NCBI GenBank assembly: GCA_020635995.1
Contig: JACJYS010000002.1
Location: 1-64,000, forward strand
From: Chitinophagales bacterium
GTDB taxonomy: Bacteria > Bacteroidota > Bacteroidia > Chitinophagales > UBA8649
Direction: 5' to 3'
DNA: 64,000 nt
In this document: positions 8,547 to 16,332 of the stretch, piece by piece
Position numbering within the stretch: the stretch's first letter is position 1
Layout of the letters: every line of letters starts with the position of its first letter
Position numbers and translations under genes: made by a program
The notes under the pieces: generated by a model
The model's input: only the letters and a program-made list of their open reading frames with translations
Told to the model about the DNA's origin: nothing
Database searches by the model: none

Positions 8547-8554
8547 CAAAGGTA
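8547..8554 (-). promoter_or_regulatory. Probable -7 box for tRNA-Arg
   Basis: TACCTTTG on the minus strand, 141 bp upstream of the tRNA. If used, the primary transcript would carry the whole palindromic element as a leader. No good -33 TTG is visible. Confidence 0.45.
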
Positions 8555-8591
8555 AATAATTTATTGGCTTAAATTTCTAAACCAAATATAG

Positions 8592-8599
8592 TACTTTTG
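8592..8599 (+). promoter_or_regulatory. -7 box of the thioesterase gene
   Basis: TACTTTTG, 26 nt before the ATG at 8626. A TTG at 8564-8566 lies 25 bp upstream, slightly longer than the usual spacing. Confidence 0.5.
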
Positions 8600-8625
8600 C
8601 AAATAATAAAATTTATACATCCACT

Positions 8626-9144
8626 ATGCAGAAAAAAACGCCCAGCTATTCAAGAGCTTTTATGACAGAAATTGTGCTTCCTAACGATACTAACGCACTT
8701 AATAATCTTAGAGGTGGCAAAATTTTGCATTGGATGGATATTGCTTCTGCCATAGCCGCAGGAAAACACTCCCAAGCGGTGGTAGTTACAGTGTCTGTTG
8801 ACCAAGTTTCTTTTGATAACCCTATAAAAATAGGCGATGTAGTAACTATTGAAGCAACGGTAACACGAGCTTTTAACTCTTCTATAGAAACTTATTTAGA
8901 AGTTTGGGCAGAAAACTTACCTTCGCAAAATAAATATAAATGTAATTCGGCATATTATACTTTTGTGGCTTTAGATAGTAATGGCAAACCTAAAAAAGTG
9001 GATGAACTGGTGCCTGAAACAGAAATTGAAAAACAAAGATATGAAGGAGCTTTAAAACGAAGAGAAATACGCTTAATGCTTGCAGGAAAAATAAAAGCAA
9101 CCGAAGCTGACAGCCTAAAATCTTTGTTTGAACAAAATAAATAA
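8626..9144 (+). CDS. Acyl-CoA thioesterase (hotdog fold)
   Basis: A 172-residue hotdog-fold acyl-CoA hydrolase of the YciA/BACH group. The motif NNLRGGKILHWMDIASAIAA carries the catalytic Asp on the hotdog helix, followed by VVVTVSVDQVSFDNPIKIGDVV, the conserved strand region. It hydrolyses acyl-CoAs to free acids and CoA; chain-length preference cannot be read from sequence. It is followed 22 nt later by corA on the same strand. Confidence 0.9.
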   Translation: MQKKTPSYSRAFMTEIVLPNDTNALNNLRGGKILHWMDIASAIAAGKHSQAVVVTVSVDQVSFDNPIKIGDVVTIEATVTRAFNSSIETYLEVWAENLPSQNKYKCNSAYYTFVALDSNGKPKKVDELVPETEIEKQRYEGALKRREIRLMLAGKIKATEADSLKSLFEQNK

Positions 9145-9166
9145 TTAATTTTAAAGCTATTGGGTT

Positions 9167-10126
9167 ATGATTCAAATTTTTAAAAAAAATGGCAATGAAC
9201 TTGTAGAAATACAAGAAATTCAAAAAGATTGTTGGGTAAATATATATCCACCTTTCACTAAGGAAAATTTGGAAGAAATAGCTGCTACTCACGATTTGCC
9301 TTTAGATTATCTTACCGACTCGCTTGACCGCGATGAGCAAAGCCGTTTTGAAAGCGAAGAAGAAGCCGATTTGGTGGTAGTAAATACGCCTATACTAAAC
9401 AACGATTTAATTGAAAATGAAGCTTTATACTTAACTATTCCTATAGGAATAATAAGCAAAGAAGATTATATAATAACTATTTGTAGTTATGAAAACAGGG
9501 TAATAGATGACTTTTTAAACAATAACATAAAAGGTTTTAACCCTGCCGACCATGCCATGTTTACCCTGCTTTTGTTTAATAGAAATGTGTATTATTTTCA
9601 ATATTACCTGCGTGAAATAAACAATAAACGCTATGCTTTTGAAAACGAAATTTATCGTTCTTCGCGTAGTAAAGATTTAAAACACCTACTTGACCTTCAA
9701 AAAAGCTTAATTTATTTTGTAACTAATTTAAGAAGTAACGACCTTATGATGAACAAAATAAGACGTACAAATTTTTTAAAAATACGTGAATTTGAAGAAA
9801 AAGACGATTTTTTAGAAGATGTAGTGGTAGATAGCGGACAGGCTATAGAAATGGCAGATATTTATACCAATATTTTAAATGGCACTATGGATTCATTTGC
9901 ATCAATTATTTCTAATAATTTGGGAATAATAGTACAAAGGCTTACTGCGGTTACTATTGTGCTTATGATTCCTACCTTGGTAGCCAGTTTTTATGGTATG
10001 AATATTCGTTTGCCTTTTCAAGAAGGATATGAACACAGCTATATTCCCTTTTTTGTGGTAATGGGTATTTCTTTGTTTTTGTCTTTTTTATTAGGTTGGT
10101 TTTTTATGAAAAAAAGATGGTTTTAA
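9167..10126 (+). CDS. corA: CorA-family magnesium/cobalt transporter
   Basis: A 319-residue CorA protein: a long acidic cytoplasmic N-terminal domain, a stalk helix, and two C-terminal membrane segments. The first ends with the selectivity signature YGMNI near residue 277, and the protein ends in the basic tail MKKRWF. CorA forms pentamers that import Mg2+. The hydrolase gene begins 1 nt after its stop, so the two are co-transcribed. Confidence 0.94.
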   Translation: MIQIFKKNGNELVEIQEIQKDCWVNIYPPFTKENLEEIAATHDLPLDYLTDSLDRDEQSRFESEEEADLVVVNTPILNNDLIENEALYLTIPIGIISKEDYIITICSYENRVIDDFLNNNIKGFNPADHAMFTLLLFNRNVYYFQYYLREINNKRYAFENEIYRSSRSKDLKHLLDLQKSLIYFVTNLRSNDLMMNKIRRTNFLKIREFEEKDDFLEDVVVDSGQAIEMADIYTNILNGTMDSFASIISNNLGIIVQRLTAVTIVLMIPTLVASFYGMNIRLPFQEGYEHSYIPFFVVMGISLFLSFLLGWFFMKKRWF

Positions 10127-10127
10127 A

Positions 10128-11081
10128 ATGAAAATACTTAGATATACCATTATTGTTTTAACAGTACTTTTTGTTATTGTTTTTTCTGTTTTGATATTTA
10201 GACAAGACGAAACCATAAGCAGGCAAGAAGCAATAGAAAAATTAAATGTTCCTAATTCTCATTTTTATGATTGGAATGGTATAAATGTACATTATACTCA
10301 AGTAGGCGATACGGGAGATGTAGTTCTTTTAGTACATGGTTTAAGCGGTTCTACCGATAATTTTAAATTATTTACCAATAAACTTAAAGATTATTACAGA
10401 GTTTATTCCATTGATTTGCCTGCTTTTGGGCTTACAGAAGTTCCCAATATAGACGGGCTGAAAGAATATGATATAGATTTAATAGCATACCACCAACAGT
10501 TTATTTTAGATTTTTTAAAAGAAGCGGGTATAGATTCTTGCCATATTGTAGGCAATAGCTTAGGCGGTTTGGTTTCTTGGGAGGCAGTAGTGGCAGACCA
10601 AAGCAAATTTATGTCGCTAACATTATTAAACAGTGCCGGCTACGATTTAGATAAGGTAAAAAACCATGTGGCAGGTGGTTTAGATAATCCCATAGTTAAA
10701 TGGATAGCCAAAAAAGGAACGCCACTTTTTGTTAGCAGAAAAATAATAGAACGCACTTTTTATAGAGATGATTTAATTTCGGACGAAGGCGTACAAGCGG
10801 CATATTATACCAATAACAAAAAAGGAACTTTGCAGTGGATGTCTTTTTTGGTAGGAAGCAATTTTACACCCGATACGGCAGATATTGCTACTATTCATAT
10901 TCCTACTTTAATTGTATGGGGTCAGCAAGATGAACTTATAAATGTAGAACACGCCTTCAAATTTGAAAGAGATATAGTTAATAGTAACTTAATTATTTAT
11001 GACCAAACTGGACATTTACCTATGATAGAACAAGTAGATAAATTAGCCACAGATTGGATGGCTTTTGAAAGAGATTTATAA
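10128..11081 (+). CDS. Membrane-anchored alpha/beta hydrolase
   Basis: A 317-residue alpha/beta hydrolase with an N-terminal hydrophobic anchor (residues about 6-24), oxyanion motif HGLSGS, nucleophile elbow GNSLGG, an acid in GQQDELIN and the catalytic histidine in TGHLPM. The domain therefore probably faces the periplasm. The ester or amide substrate is unknown. It sits directly behind corA and convergent to the following lipoprotein gene. Confidence 0.88.
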   Translation: MKILRYTIIVLTVLFVIVFSVLIFRQDETISRQEAIEKLNVPNSHFYDWNGINVHYTQVGDTGDVVLLVHGLSGSTDNFKLFTNKLKDYYRVYSIDLPAFGLTEVPNIDGLKEYDIDLIAYHQQFILDFLKEAGIDSCHIVGNSLGGLVSWEAVVADQSKFMSLTLLNSAGYDLDKVKNHVAGGLDNPIVKWIAKKGTPLFVSRKIIERTFYRDDLISDEGVQAAYYTNNKKGTLQWMSFLVGSNFTPDTADIATIHIPTLIVWGQQDELINVEHAFKFERDIVNSNLIIYDQTGHLPMIEQVDKLATDWMAFERDL

Positions 11082-11088
11082 AGTTGGT

Positions 11089-11643
11089 TTAAAAACCTTG
11101 TCTTTTTAATGGCACATTAAATGTACCGTTAGTAACTGTTCTTATGCTAGTTCCTAAATTTTCTTTTGCGGTATATTCAAAAGTGCCTGTTGTGCGTGTT
11201 TCTGTTATTTCTGTAAAGGTTATTGTACCATGAATTATAGCTGTGTCTGTATTTGAATAATCCGGACTTAACCATGCAAAAGGTTCATCTGACCCATAAT
11301 TTTCATAATAGTAAGCATTGTGGTTTAGGTTAAATTTAAGTGGGTAAGATCCTGTTGTTGTTATCCCATTTGTATATACTGTAAAATTAATATTTCTATC
11401 AATACTGCCTTCATTTCCTGTTACATAAAGTGCATATAAATTAGAGCTACCTCCTACACCTTTTGTAAAAACAGCTTCTGCAAAGTCCGCTTCAAAATTT
11501 ATTGGATTTGCTTCATTAACTACTGCTGTTAAAATACCATCATTTTGTGGCGTGTTATCATCGTCATTGCCGTCATTATCACAACTATTTGTAAAAACTA
11601 AAGCAAAACAAATAAACACTATACTTAATAAGTTCTTTTTCAT
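11089..11643 (-). CDS. Hypothetical lipoprotein
   Basis: A 184-residue protein with a lipoprotein signal peptide: hydrophobic core then TNSC with Cys21 as lipidation site, followed by an acidic D/N-rich linker typical of surface or outer-membrane lipoproteins of Bacteroidota. The rest looks beta-rich with repeated T/Y/F strands. I recognise no specific family. It is a single gene between convergent and tandem neighbours. Confidence 0.75.
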   Translation of the reverse strand: MKKNLLSIVFICFALVFTNSCDNDGNDDDNTPQNDGILTAVVNEANPINFEADFAEAVFTKGVGGSSNLYALYVTGNEGSIDRNINFTVYTNGITTTGSYPLKFNLNHNAYYYENYGSDEPFAWLSPDYSNTDTAIIHGTITFTEITETRTTGTFEYTAKENLGTSIRTVTNGTFNVPLKRQGF

Positions 11644-11702
11644 AAATTATAATTTTGGTTACAGGTATGAAATTAACTATTTATTCTAATGTTTTATCTT
11701 TT

Positions 11703-12641
11703 TTACCCAAAATTATTTTCTAACTCTTCCTTATATGCATTTATAAAATCTAAAGCAGTGCTACGTTTTTTACCTTCCATTTGCAAACCTATTATTTCTA
11801 TTGGCAATGTGCCTGTGCCTACCAATAATTTTTTATTTACTATAGTTGCTTTGCCGGGTTTTAAGTTTAAATTTTCTTTATAGAGTTTTGTGGTGTGTAT
11901 TTTAACAATTTTACCGTTTAAATAAGTAAAAGCTGTAGGAAAAGGATTTAATCCTCTTACTAAATTATGTACTTCTTCAGCAGATTTTTTCCAGTCAATT
12001 AAGCAGTCTTCTTTAAAAATTTTAGGTGCGTGCTTGCTTTCTTTGCTCAAATCTTGAGGAATTTCAGTATAAGTATTATCATTTATTTGATTTAAGGTTT
12101 CTACCAATAATTTTGCTCCTATATTCATTAATCTGTAATAAACTTCTCCGGTAGTGTCGTTTTCGTTTATTGGCGTTTTGGTTTGTGCTATTATATTGCC
12201 TGTATCTATTTGATGTTTTAAAAAAAAGGTAGAAACTCCGGTTTCTTTTTCGCCATTAATAACTGCCCAATGTATGGGTGCTGCTCCTCTATAATTTGGC
12301 AAAAGCGAACCATGTAAATTAATTGAGCCTAATGGTGGCATACTCCAAACTACTTCGGGCAACATTCTAAAGGCTACCACTACATTCAAATCGGCATTTA
12401 AAGCTTCTAACTCTTTTAAAAACTCTTCATTTTTTAAATTTGTTGGTTGTAAAATATTTAAACCTTTTTCTTTGGCAAATACTTTTACTTCACTTTCTTT
12501 TAGCTTTCGTCCTCTTCCTGCGGGCTTATCGGGTGCTGTTATAACGCCTACTACATTATAGCCTGCATTTAAAATGGCTTCTAAGCTTGCTACGGCAAAA
12601 TCGGGCGTACCCATAAAAACTAATCGGTTTATTTTATGCAC
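11703..12641 (-). CDS. fmt: Methionyl-tRNA formyltransferase
   Basis: Fmt formylates initiator Met-tRNA. The sequence shows RLVFMGTPDFAVASLEAI, the folate-binding and catalytic SLLPNYRGAAPIHWAVINGE, and GVSTFFLKHQIDTG, plus the C-terminal tRNA-binding domain. A GTG at 12659 is possible, but it lies inside the -7 box TACCTTTG (12659-12666) and so should not be transcribed. GTG at 12641 gives a family-like N terminus (MHKINRLVFMG) and 312 residues. Confidence 0.93.
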   Translation of the reverse strand: MHKINRLVFMGTPDFAVASLEAILNAGYNVVGVITAPDKPAGRGRKLKESEVKVFAKEKGLNILQPTNLKNEEFLKELEALNADLNVVVAFRMLPEVVWSMPPLGSINLHGSLLPNYRGAAPIHWAVINGEKETGVSTFFLKHQIDTGNIIAQTKTPINENDTTGEVYYRLMNIGAKLLVETLNQINDNTYTEIPQDLSKESKHAPKIFKEDCLIDWKKSAEEVHNLVRGLNPFPTAFTYLNGKIVKIHTTKLYKENLNLKPGKATIVNKKLLVGTGTLPIEIIGLQMEGKKRSTALDFINAYKEELENNFG

Positions 12642-12658
12642 AGTCTTTTTATTTTGCA

Positions 12659-12666
12659 CAAAGGTA
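12659..12666 (-). promoter_or_regulatory. -7 box of fmt
   Basis: TACCTTTG on the minus strand, 17 nt upstream of the preferred GTG start. It decides between two candidate GTG starts by overlapping the upstream one. Confidence 0.6.
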
Positions 12667-12671
12667 AAAAT

Positions 12672-12701
12672 AAAAAAGCTCCGAAATTTCGGAGCTTTTT
12701 T
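12672..12701 (-). terminator. Rho-independent terminator (symmetric)
   Basis: A 30-bp perfect inverted repeat centred on GCTCCGAAA/TTTCGGAGC with flanking A and T runs. It stands downstream of the coiled-coil protein gene on the minus strand and just upstream of the fmt promoter. Confidence 0.85.
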
Positions 12702-12722
12702 TATTGCTGGTTGAAGGTAATC

Positions 12723-13646
12723 TTACTTTAATTCAAACTTCTTAATACCCACTAAATATCCTTCTTGGTATATTTCTGCGGTGTACATTCCTGCTTCTGT
12801 AATATTGTTAGCCCAATCTAAACATATTTTTTTGTTAGAACCATCGTAATCAAATTCTGCTTGTTTAGAATATCTAATTTCTTCGCCATTTTCTTTGCTG
12901 GTAAAAGTACCACTTCCTTGATTTTGTACAAACATGGTTTCGCCTTTAGGGTTTACTAATCTCAGTTGCATAGTTACTTTTCCGTCTTCACGTACTTTGT
13001 TTTCTCCGGTTTGGTAGCAAACTAAAATTTTATCTAATGCCTTAACTTTGTTTACTTCTCTTTCTGCACCGTTGCTTTTTACTTTAACACCGCTTGCAGT
13101 TAGTTCATCAGCTTGCAATAATGAACCTAATTCAAATTTATTAGATAAATATTTCTTCTCTTCGGTTAATATAGCTGTTGTTTCTTTTTGCGAAGTTAAA
13201 TCTTGCTCTAATTGATGTTTTACTTCAATTAGCTCTTCATTTTGTGCAGTTAGGTCGTCTATTTTACTTAAAAATTCTATTCTTTCAGACTCAAATTCTA
13301 CAATTTTATCTTTTAATTTATTTAATTGCGATTTATTATATGAACTTTGATTTTTCCATTTTTGAATTTCTTCTAAATGACCTTTAATTTCATTTTCTCT
13401 TTCTAATAATAAGGCATCTAACTCTGCATTTTTGCCTTTTAAGCTTTCAATTTCGGTTAATTGACTATTAAATTCAGCCTGCAAACCCGCTAAATCGTCT
13501 TTTAAATTAACTACTTCTGTCTTTTCAGCCTCTAAATCTTTAGAACCTTTAAACAAGAAATAGGCACCAACAAGGTTGATTAACAATAATATAAGTATGA
13601 TTACTAAATAGATTGTCTTTTTTGAGCTTGGATTAGTCTCACTCAT
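12723..13646 (-). CDS. Membrane-anchored coiled-coil protein
   Basis: The product of 307 residues begins MSETNPSSKK, has one membrane segment (about residues 12-31), a long heptad-rich coiled coil to about residue 165, and a C-terminal globular beta domain of about 110 residues. An in-frame TTG at 13667 would extend it by 7 residues but ATG at 13646 is the better start. The fold suggests an envelope-spanning structural or scaffold protein. I recognise no named family. Confidence 0.8.
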   Translation of the reverse strand: MSETNPSSKKTIYLVIILILLLINLVGAYFLFKGSKDLEAEKTEVVNLKDDLAGLQAEFNSQLTEIESLKGKNAELDALLLERENEIKGHLEEIQKWKNQSSYNKSQLNKLKDKIVEFESERIEFLSKIDDLTAQNEELIEVKHQLEQDLTSQKETTAILTEEKKYLSNKFELGSLLQADELTASGVKVKSNGAEREVNKVKALDKILVCYQTGENKVREDGKVTMQLRLVNPKGETMFVQNQGSGTFTSKENGEEIRYSKQAEFDYDGSNKKICLDWANNITEAGMYTAEIYQEGYLVGIKKFELK

Positions 13647-13699
13647 TTTCTTTAAATTTGTGTGCAAAAATAAGATTATTCTTCTAAATACAAACAGTT

Positions 13700-14290
13700 A
13701 TGCATACAAACACAAAAGAATTTTGGGACAATCAGTATAAAAAAAATCAAACGGGGTGGGATTTGGGCAATATTTCTACACCTTTAAAAGAGTATTTTGA
13801 CCAAATTAAGAACAAATCAACTAAAATTCTTGTTCCCGGTGCGGGCAATGCTCATGAGGTAGCGTATTTGCATAACAATGGTTTTGACAATGTTTTTTTA
13901 TTGGATTGGTCTGAAAAAGCTATTGAAAATTTTAAGCAAAATAATCCAAATTTTGATGAAAAATACTTGTTGTGCAAAGATTTTTTTGAGCTTGATAATA
14001 AGTTTGAACTGATAATAGAACAAACATTTTTTTGTGCTTTACCTCCAACAATGAGAAGCGATTATATTGCTAAAATGCATGAATTGCTTACAGAAAATGG
14101 AAAACTTGTTGGACTTTTGTTTAATATTCCTTTAAATAGCGAACATCCTCCGTATGGAGGCAATAAAAGTGAATATGAAAGTTTGTTTGAAAATAAATTT
14201 GACTTTAAAATATTAGATGCAGCTTACAATTCAATAAAACCAAGAGCCGGCAGTGAATTGTTTTTTATAGCCAAAAAGAAAGCTGTTTAA
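13700..14290 (+). CDS. TPMT-family SAM-dependent methyltransferase
   Basis: A 196-residue thiopurine-S-methyltransferase-like protein. The N terminus EFWDNQYKKNQTGWDLGNISTPL and SAM-binding motif ILVPGAGNAHE are typical of the TPMT/thiol methyltransferase family, which methylates small thiols or halides. The substrate is unknown. It overlaps the convergent fur gene by 4 nt. Confidence 0.87.
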   Translation: MHTNTKEFWDNQYKKNQTGWDLGNISTPLKEYFDQIKNKSTKILVPGAGNAHEVAYLHNNGFDNVFLLDWSEKAIENFKQNNPNFDEKYLLCKDFFELDNKFELIIEQTFFCALPPTMRSDYIAKMHELLTENGKLVGLLFNIPLNSEHPPYGGNKSEYESLFENKFDFKILDAAYNSIKPRAGSELFFIAKKKAV

Positions 14291-14670
14291 TTACATTCCG
14301 GGCAAACACCGCTTACTGTAAAGTTATAATCTTGTGCGGTATAATTTTCGGGAAGCTTAAATGTAGGTATTACATTGTGTAGGCAGGTTACTTTATTGCA
14401 AACCGTACAGCTAAAATGTACATGGTGGTGGTCGTGGTGATGGTCGTGTTCGCAATTTTCGCAAGATGAATATTTAGCTACACCGTCAAAATCTAATACT
14501 TTGTGCACCTTACCTTCTTCTAAAAGCCTTTCTAAAACTCTATATGTTGTTACTCTATTGCATAAATTACCTATTTTATCTTGAATATCTTGTTGAGACA
14601 AGGCAATTTCAGAGTTTTCTATTAAGCCAATTATTGTAGTTTTAGCGGTAGTGGTTCTATAGTTCTTCAT
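14287..14670 (-). CDS. Fur-family transcriptional regulator with His-rich loop
   Basis: A 127-residue Fur-like repressor: N-terminal winged helix with a DNA-recognition region (NLCNRVTTYRVLERLLEEG), then a metal-binding dimerisation domain with CENCEH, the histidine run HDHHHDHHHVHF, CTVC and C-terminal CPEC. The paired Cys-x2-Cys motifs suggest a structural zinc site. Which metal is sensed (Fe, Zn or other) is not decidable here. Its start overlaps the end of the TPR lipoprotein gene by 14 nt. Confidence 0.9.
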   Translation of the reverse strand: MKNYRTTTAKTTIIGLIENSEIALSQQDIQDKIGNLCNRVTTYRVLERLLEEGKVHKVLDFDGVAKYSSCENCEHDHHHDHHHVHFSCTVCNKVTCLHNVIPTFKLPENYTAQDYNFTVSGVCPECN

Positions 14671-15670
14671 TTGTAAGTCTTTTTATAGCTTGCTGTATTG
14701 CCGTATCATTAGGCAATAATTTTAAAGCTTGATTGTAGTTATTTATAGCTTCTTCTTTGTTGTTCATCAGTTCGCAAACATAGCCTTTCATGTAGTATGC
14801 TCCTGTATATTGCGGTTGTATTTTAGTAGCTATATCAAAATTTTTATATGCTTTATCAAGGCTGTCCAAGTCTATATAACAATATCCCACATTAAAAAAA
14901 AGTTCTTCATCTTTAGGGTTTTTATTTATCATTTCTTTATAGGTATTTATTGCTTTTTTTGTCTGTTTATTTTGCTGATAATGGTAAGCAATGGCGTATT
15001 TAGCTTCCCTACTGTTTGAATCTATACGCAAGGCGTTATTAAAATATTGTAATGCTGTTTCATTGCCTATTTCGTCATACATAAGACCTAATTGCATATA
15101 GGCATTATAAAACTGAGGATCCATTTCTACACAAGTTTGAAAATTTGAAATAGCCTTATCCAAGTTATTTAAGTCTCTATAAATCAATCCTTTAAAAAAG
15201 TAAGCATTAGCATTAAATTTATTAATTCTAAGTAAATCATTTGCAAAGTTTAAAGCTTGTTCGTATTGTTTAGCATAAAAGCTGTACTCTATTATTCTTT
15301 CATACAGTGTTTCATTTTCTTTATTATTATTAATTCCCTTTCTTAATGCATTAATTGCATCTTCTACCCTACTTAGTTTTAAGTATAATTCCGATTCGTT
15401 AATAACATAATTGATATTGCTACTATCTAAAAAAGTAGCACTATAAGCATCGGTTAGAGCTTTAGGAAAATTTCCGTTATTTTTATAGTAAATAGACCGA
15501 TTATAGTAATTTTCGGCATTTCTTGGTGCTACTTCAATTAAGCTATCTAAAGAAGCTAATTCAGCGGGTTTATTATTGCTGTTTTTTTCTAAGGTATTGT
15601 TTTCATTTCCTTGATTTGAATGGCAAGAAATTAGAAAAATTAAGAAAAATAAAAAAAAAGATATTTTCAT
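14657..15670 (-). CDS. TPR-repeat lipoprotein
   Basis: A 337-residue protein with a lipoprotein signal (LIFLISC, Cys16) followed by about eight tetratricopeptide repeats with motifs such as AYMQLGLMYDEIGN and AYYMKGYVCELMNNKEEAINNYNQALKL. TPR domains scaffold protein-protein contacts, here at a membrane surface. Its 3' end overlaps fur by 14 nt, so the two may be translationally coupled. The partner is unknown. Confidence 0.87.
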   Translation of the reverse strand: MKISFFLFFLIFLISCHSNQGNENNTLEKNSNNKPAELASLDSLIEVAPRNAENYYNRSIYYKNNGNFPKALTDAYSATFLDSSNINYVINESELYLKLSRVEDAINALRKGINNNKENETLYERIIEYSFYAKQYEQALNFANDLLRINKFNANAYFFKGLIYRDLNNLDKAISNFQTCVEMDPQFYNAYMQLGLMYDEIGNETALQYFNNALRIDSNSREAKYAIAYHYQQNKQTKKAINTYKEMINKNPKDEELFFNVGYCYIDLDSLDKAYKNFDIATKIQPQYTGAYYMKGYVCELMNNKEEAINNYNQALKLLPNDTAIQQAIKRLTNEEL

Positions 15671-15919
15671 GAGGTTAAATTAAGAGATATTGGTTTTTTA
15701 TTATTATATTTACACCCATTAGAGACTAACTAATTTTAAAACTAACCTTTACATAAGTAAAAAACTCTGTTTTAAGTATTGTTTTGTGTAAATCAACCAC
15801 AAAAGTAATACAATTGTTATTATTTGCCAATCAAGTTTTTTTTGACAAATGGTAACAGAAAAAATTAAAGTGTAGTTATTGAATTACAAGTCCTTATTTT
15901 TTTATTTAAAAATATATTT

Positions 15920-16306
15920 ATGAGAAATTTAATCTATACCGTCCTGTTATTATTTTTTGGCATTTTTTATTCCAACTTATCTGCTCAAACTTTTAAATCA
16001 CCTGAAGAGAAAATATTGTATAATGTTAAAAACAATATAGACAGATATGAAGGCGTCTATAGAAAATATGAAATTTCATTTGAGCACAATGTGGATGAAG
16101 AAAAAATGTCAAATGAAGAAATGGAAGCGTATATTAAAGCTAATTTTCCAGAAGGAACTACTATGCAAAAATACTCTTCTAAAGAGGATAAAATAATTTT
16201 AATAATTCTTTTTCCTGCAGCTCTTAATATTTTTGAGTATAAAAATACGATTTACTCACTAAAAACGAACGCTGTTAGTTTTAAATTTATAGAGTACACT
16301 ATCTAA
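15920..16306 (+). CDS. Hypothetical secreted protein
   Basis: A 128-residue protein with a signal peptide (cleavage probable after NLSA, before QTF) and a small mixed charged domain. I recognise no family. It starts 26 nt before the giant repeat protein gene and is on the same strand, so it may be co-transcribed with it. The 249 bp upstream are AT-rich and show no other feature. Confidence 0.65.
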   Translation: MRNLIYTVLLLFFGIFYSNLSAQTFKSPEEKILYNVKNNIDRYEGVYRKYEISFEHNVDEEKMSNEEMEAYIKANFPEGTTMQKYSSKEDKIILIILFPAALNIFEYKNTIYSLKTNAVSFKFIEYTI

Positions 16307-16332
16307 CTCATTACCTAAAAAAACACAAAAAA

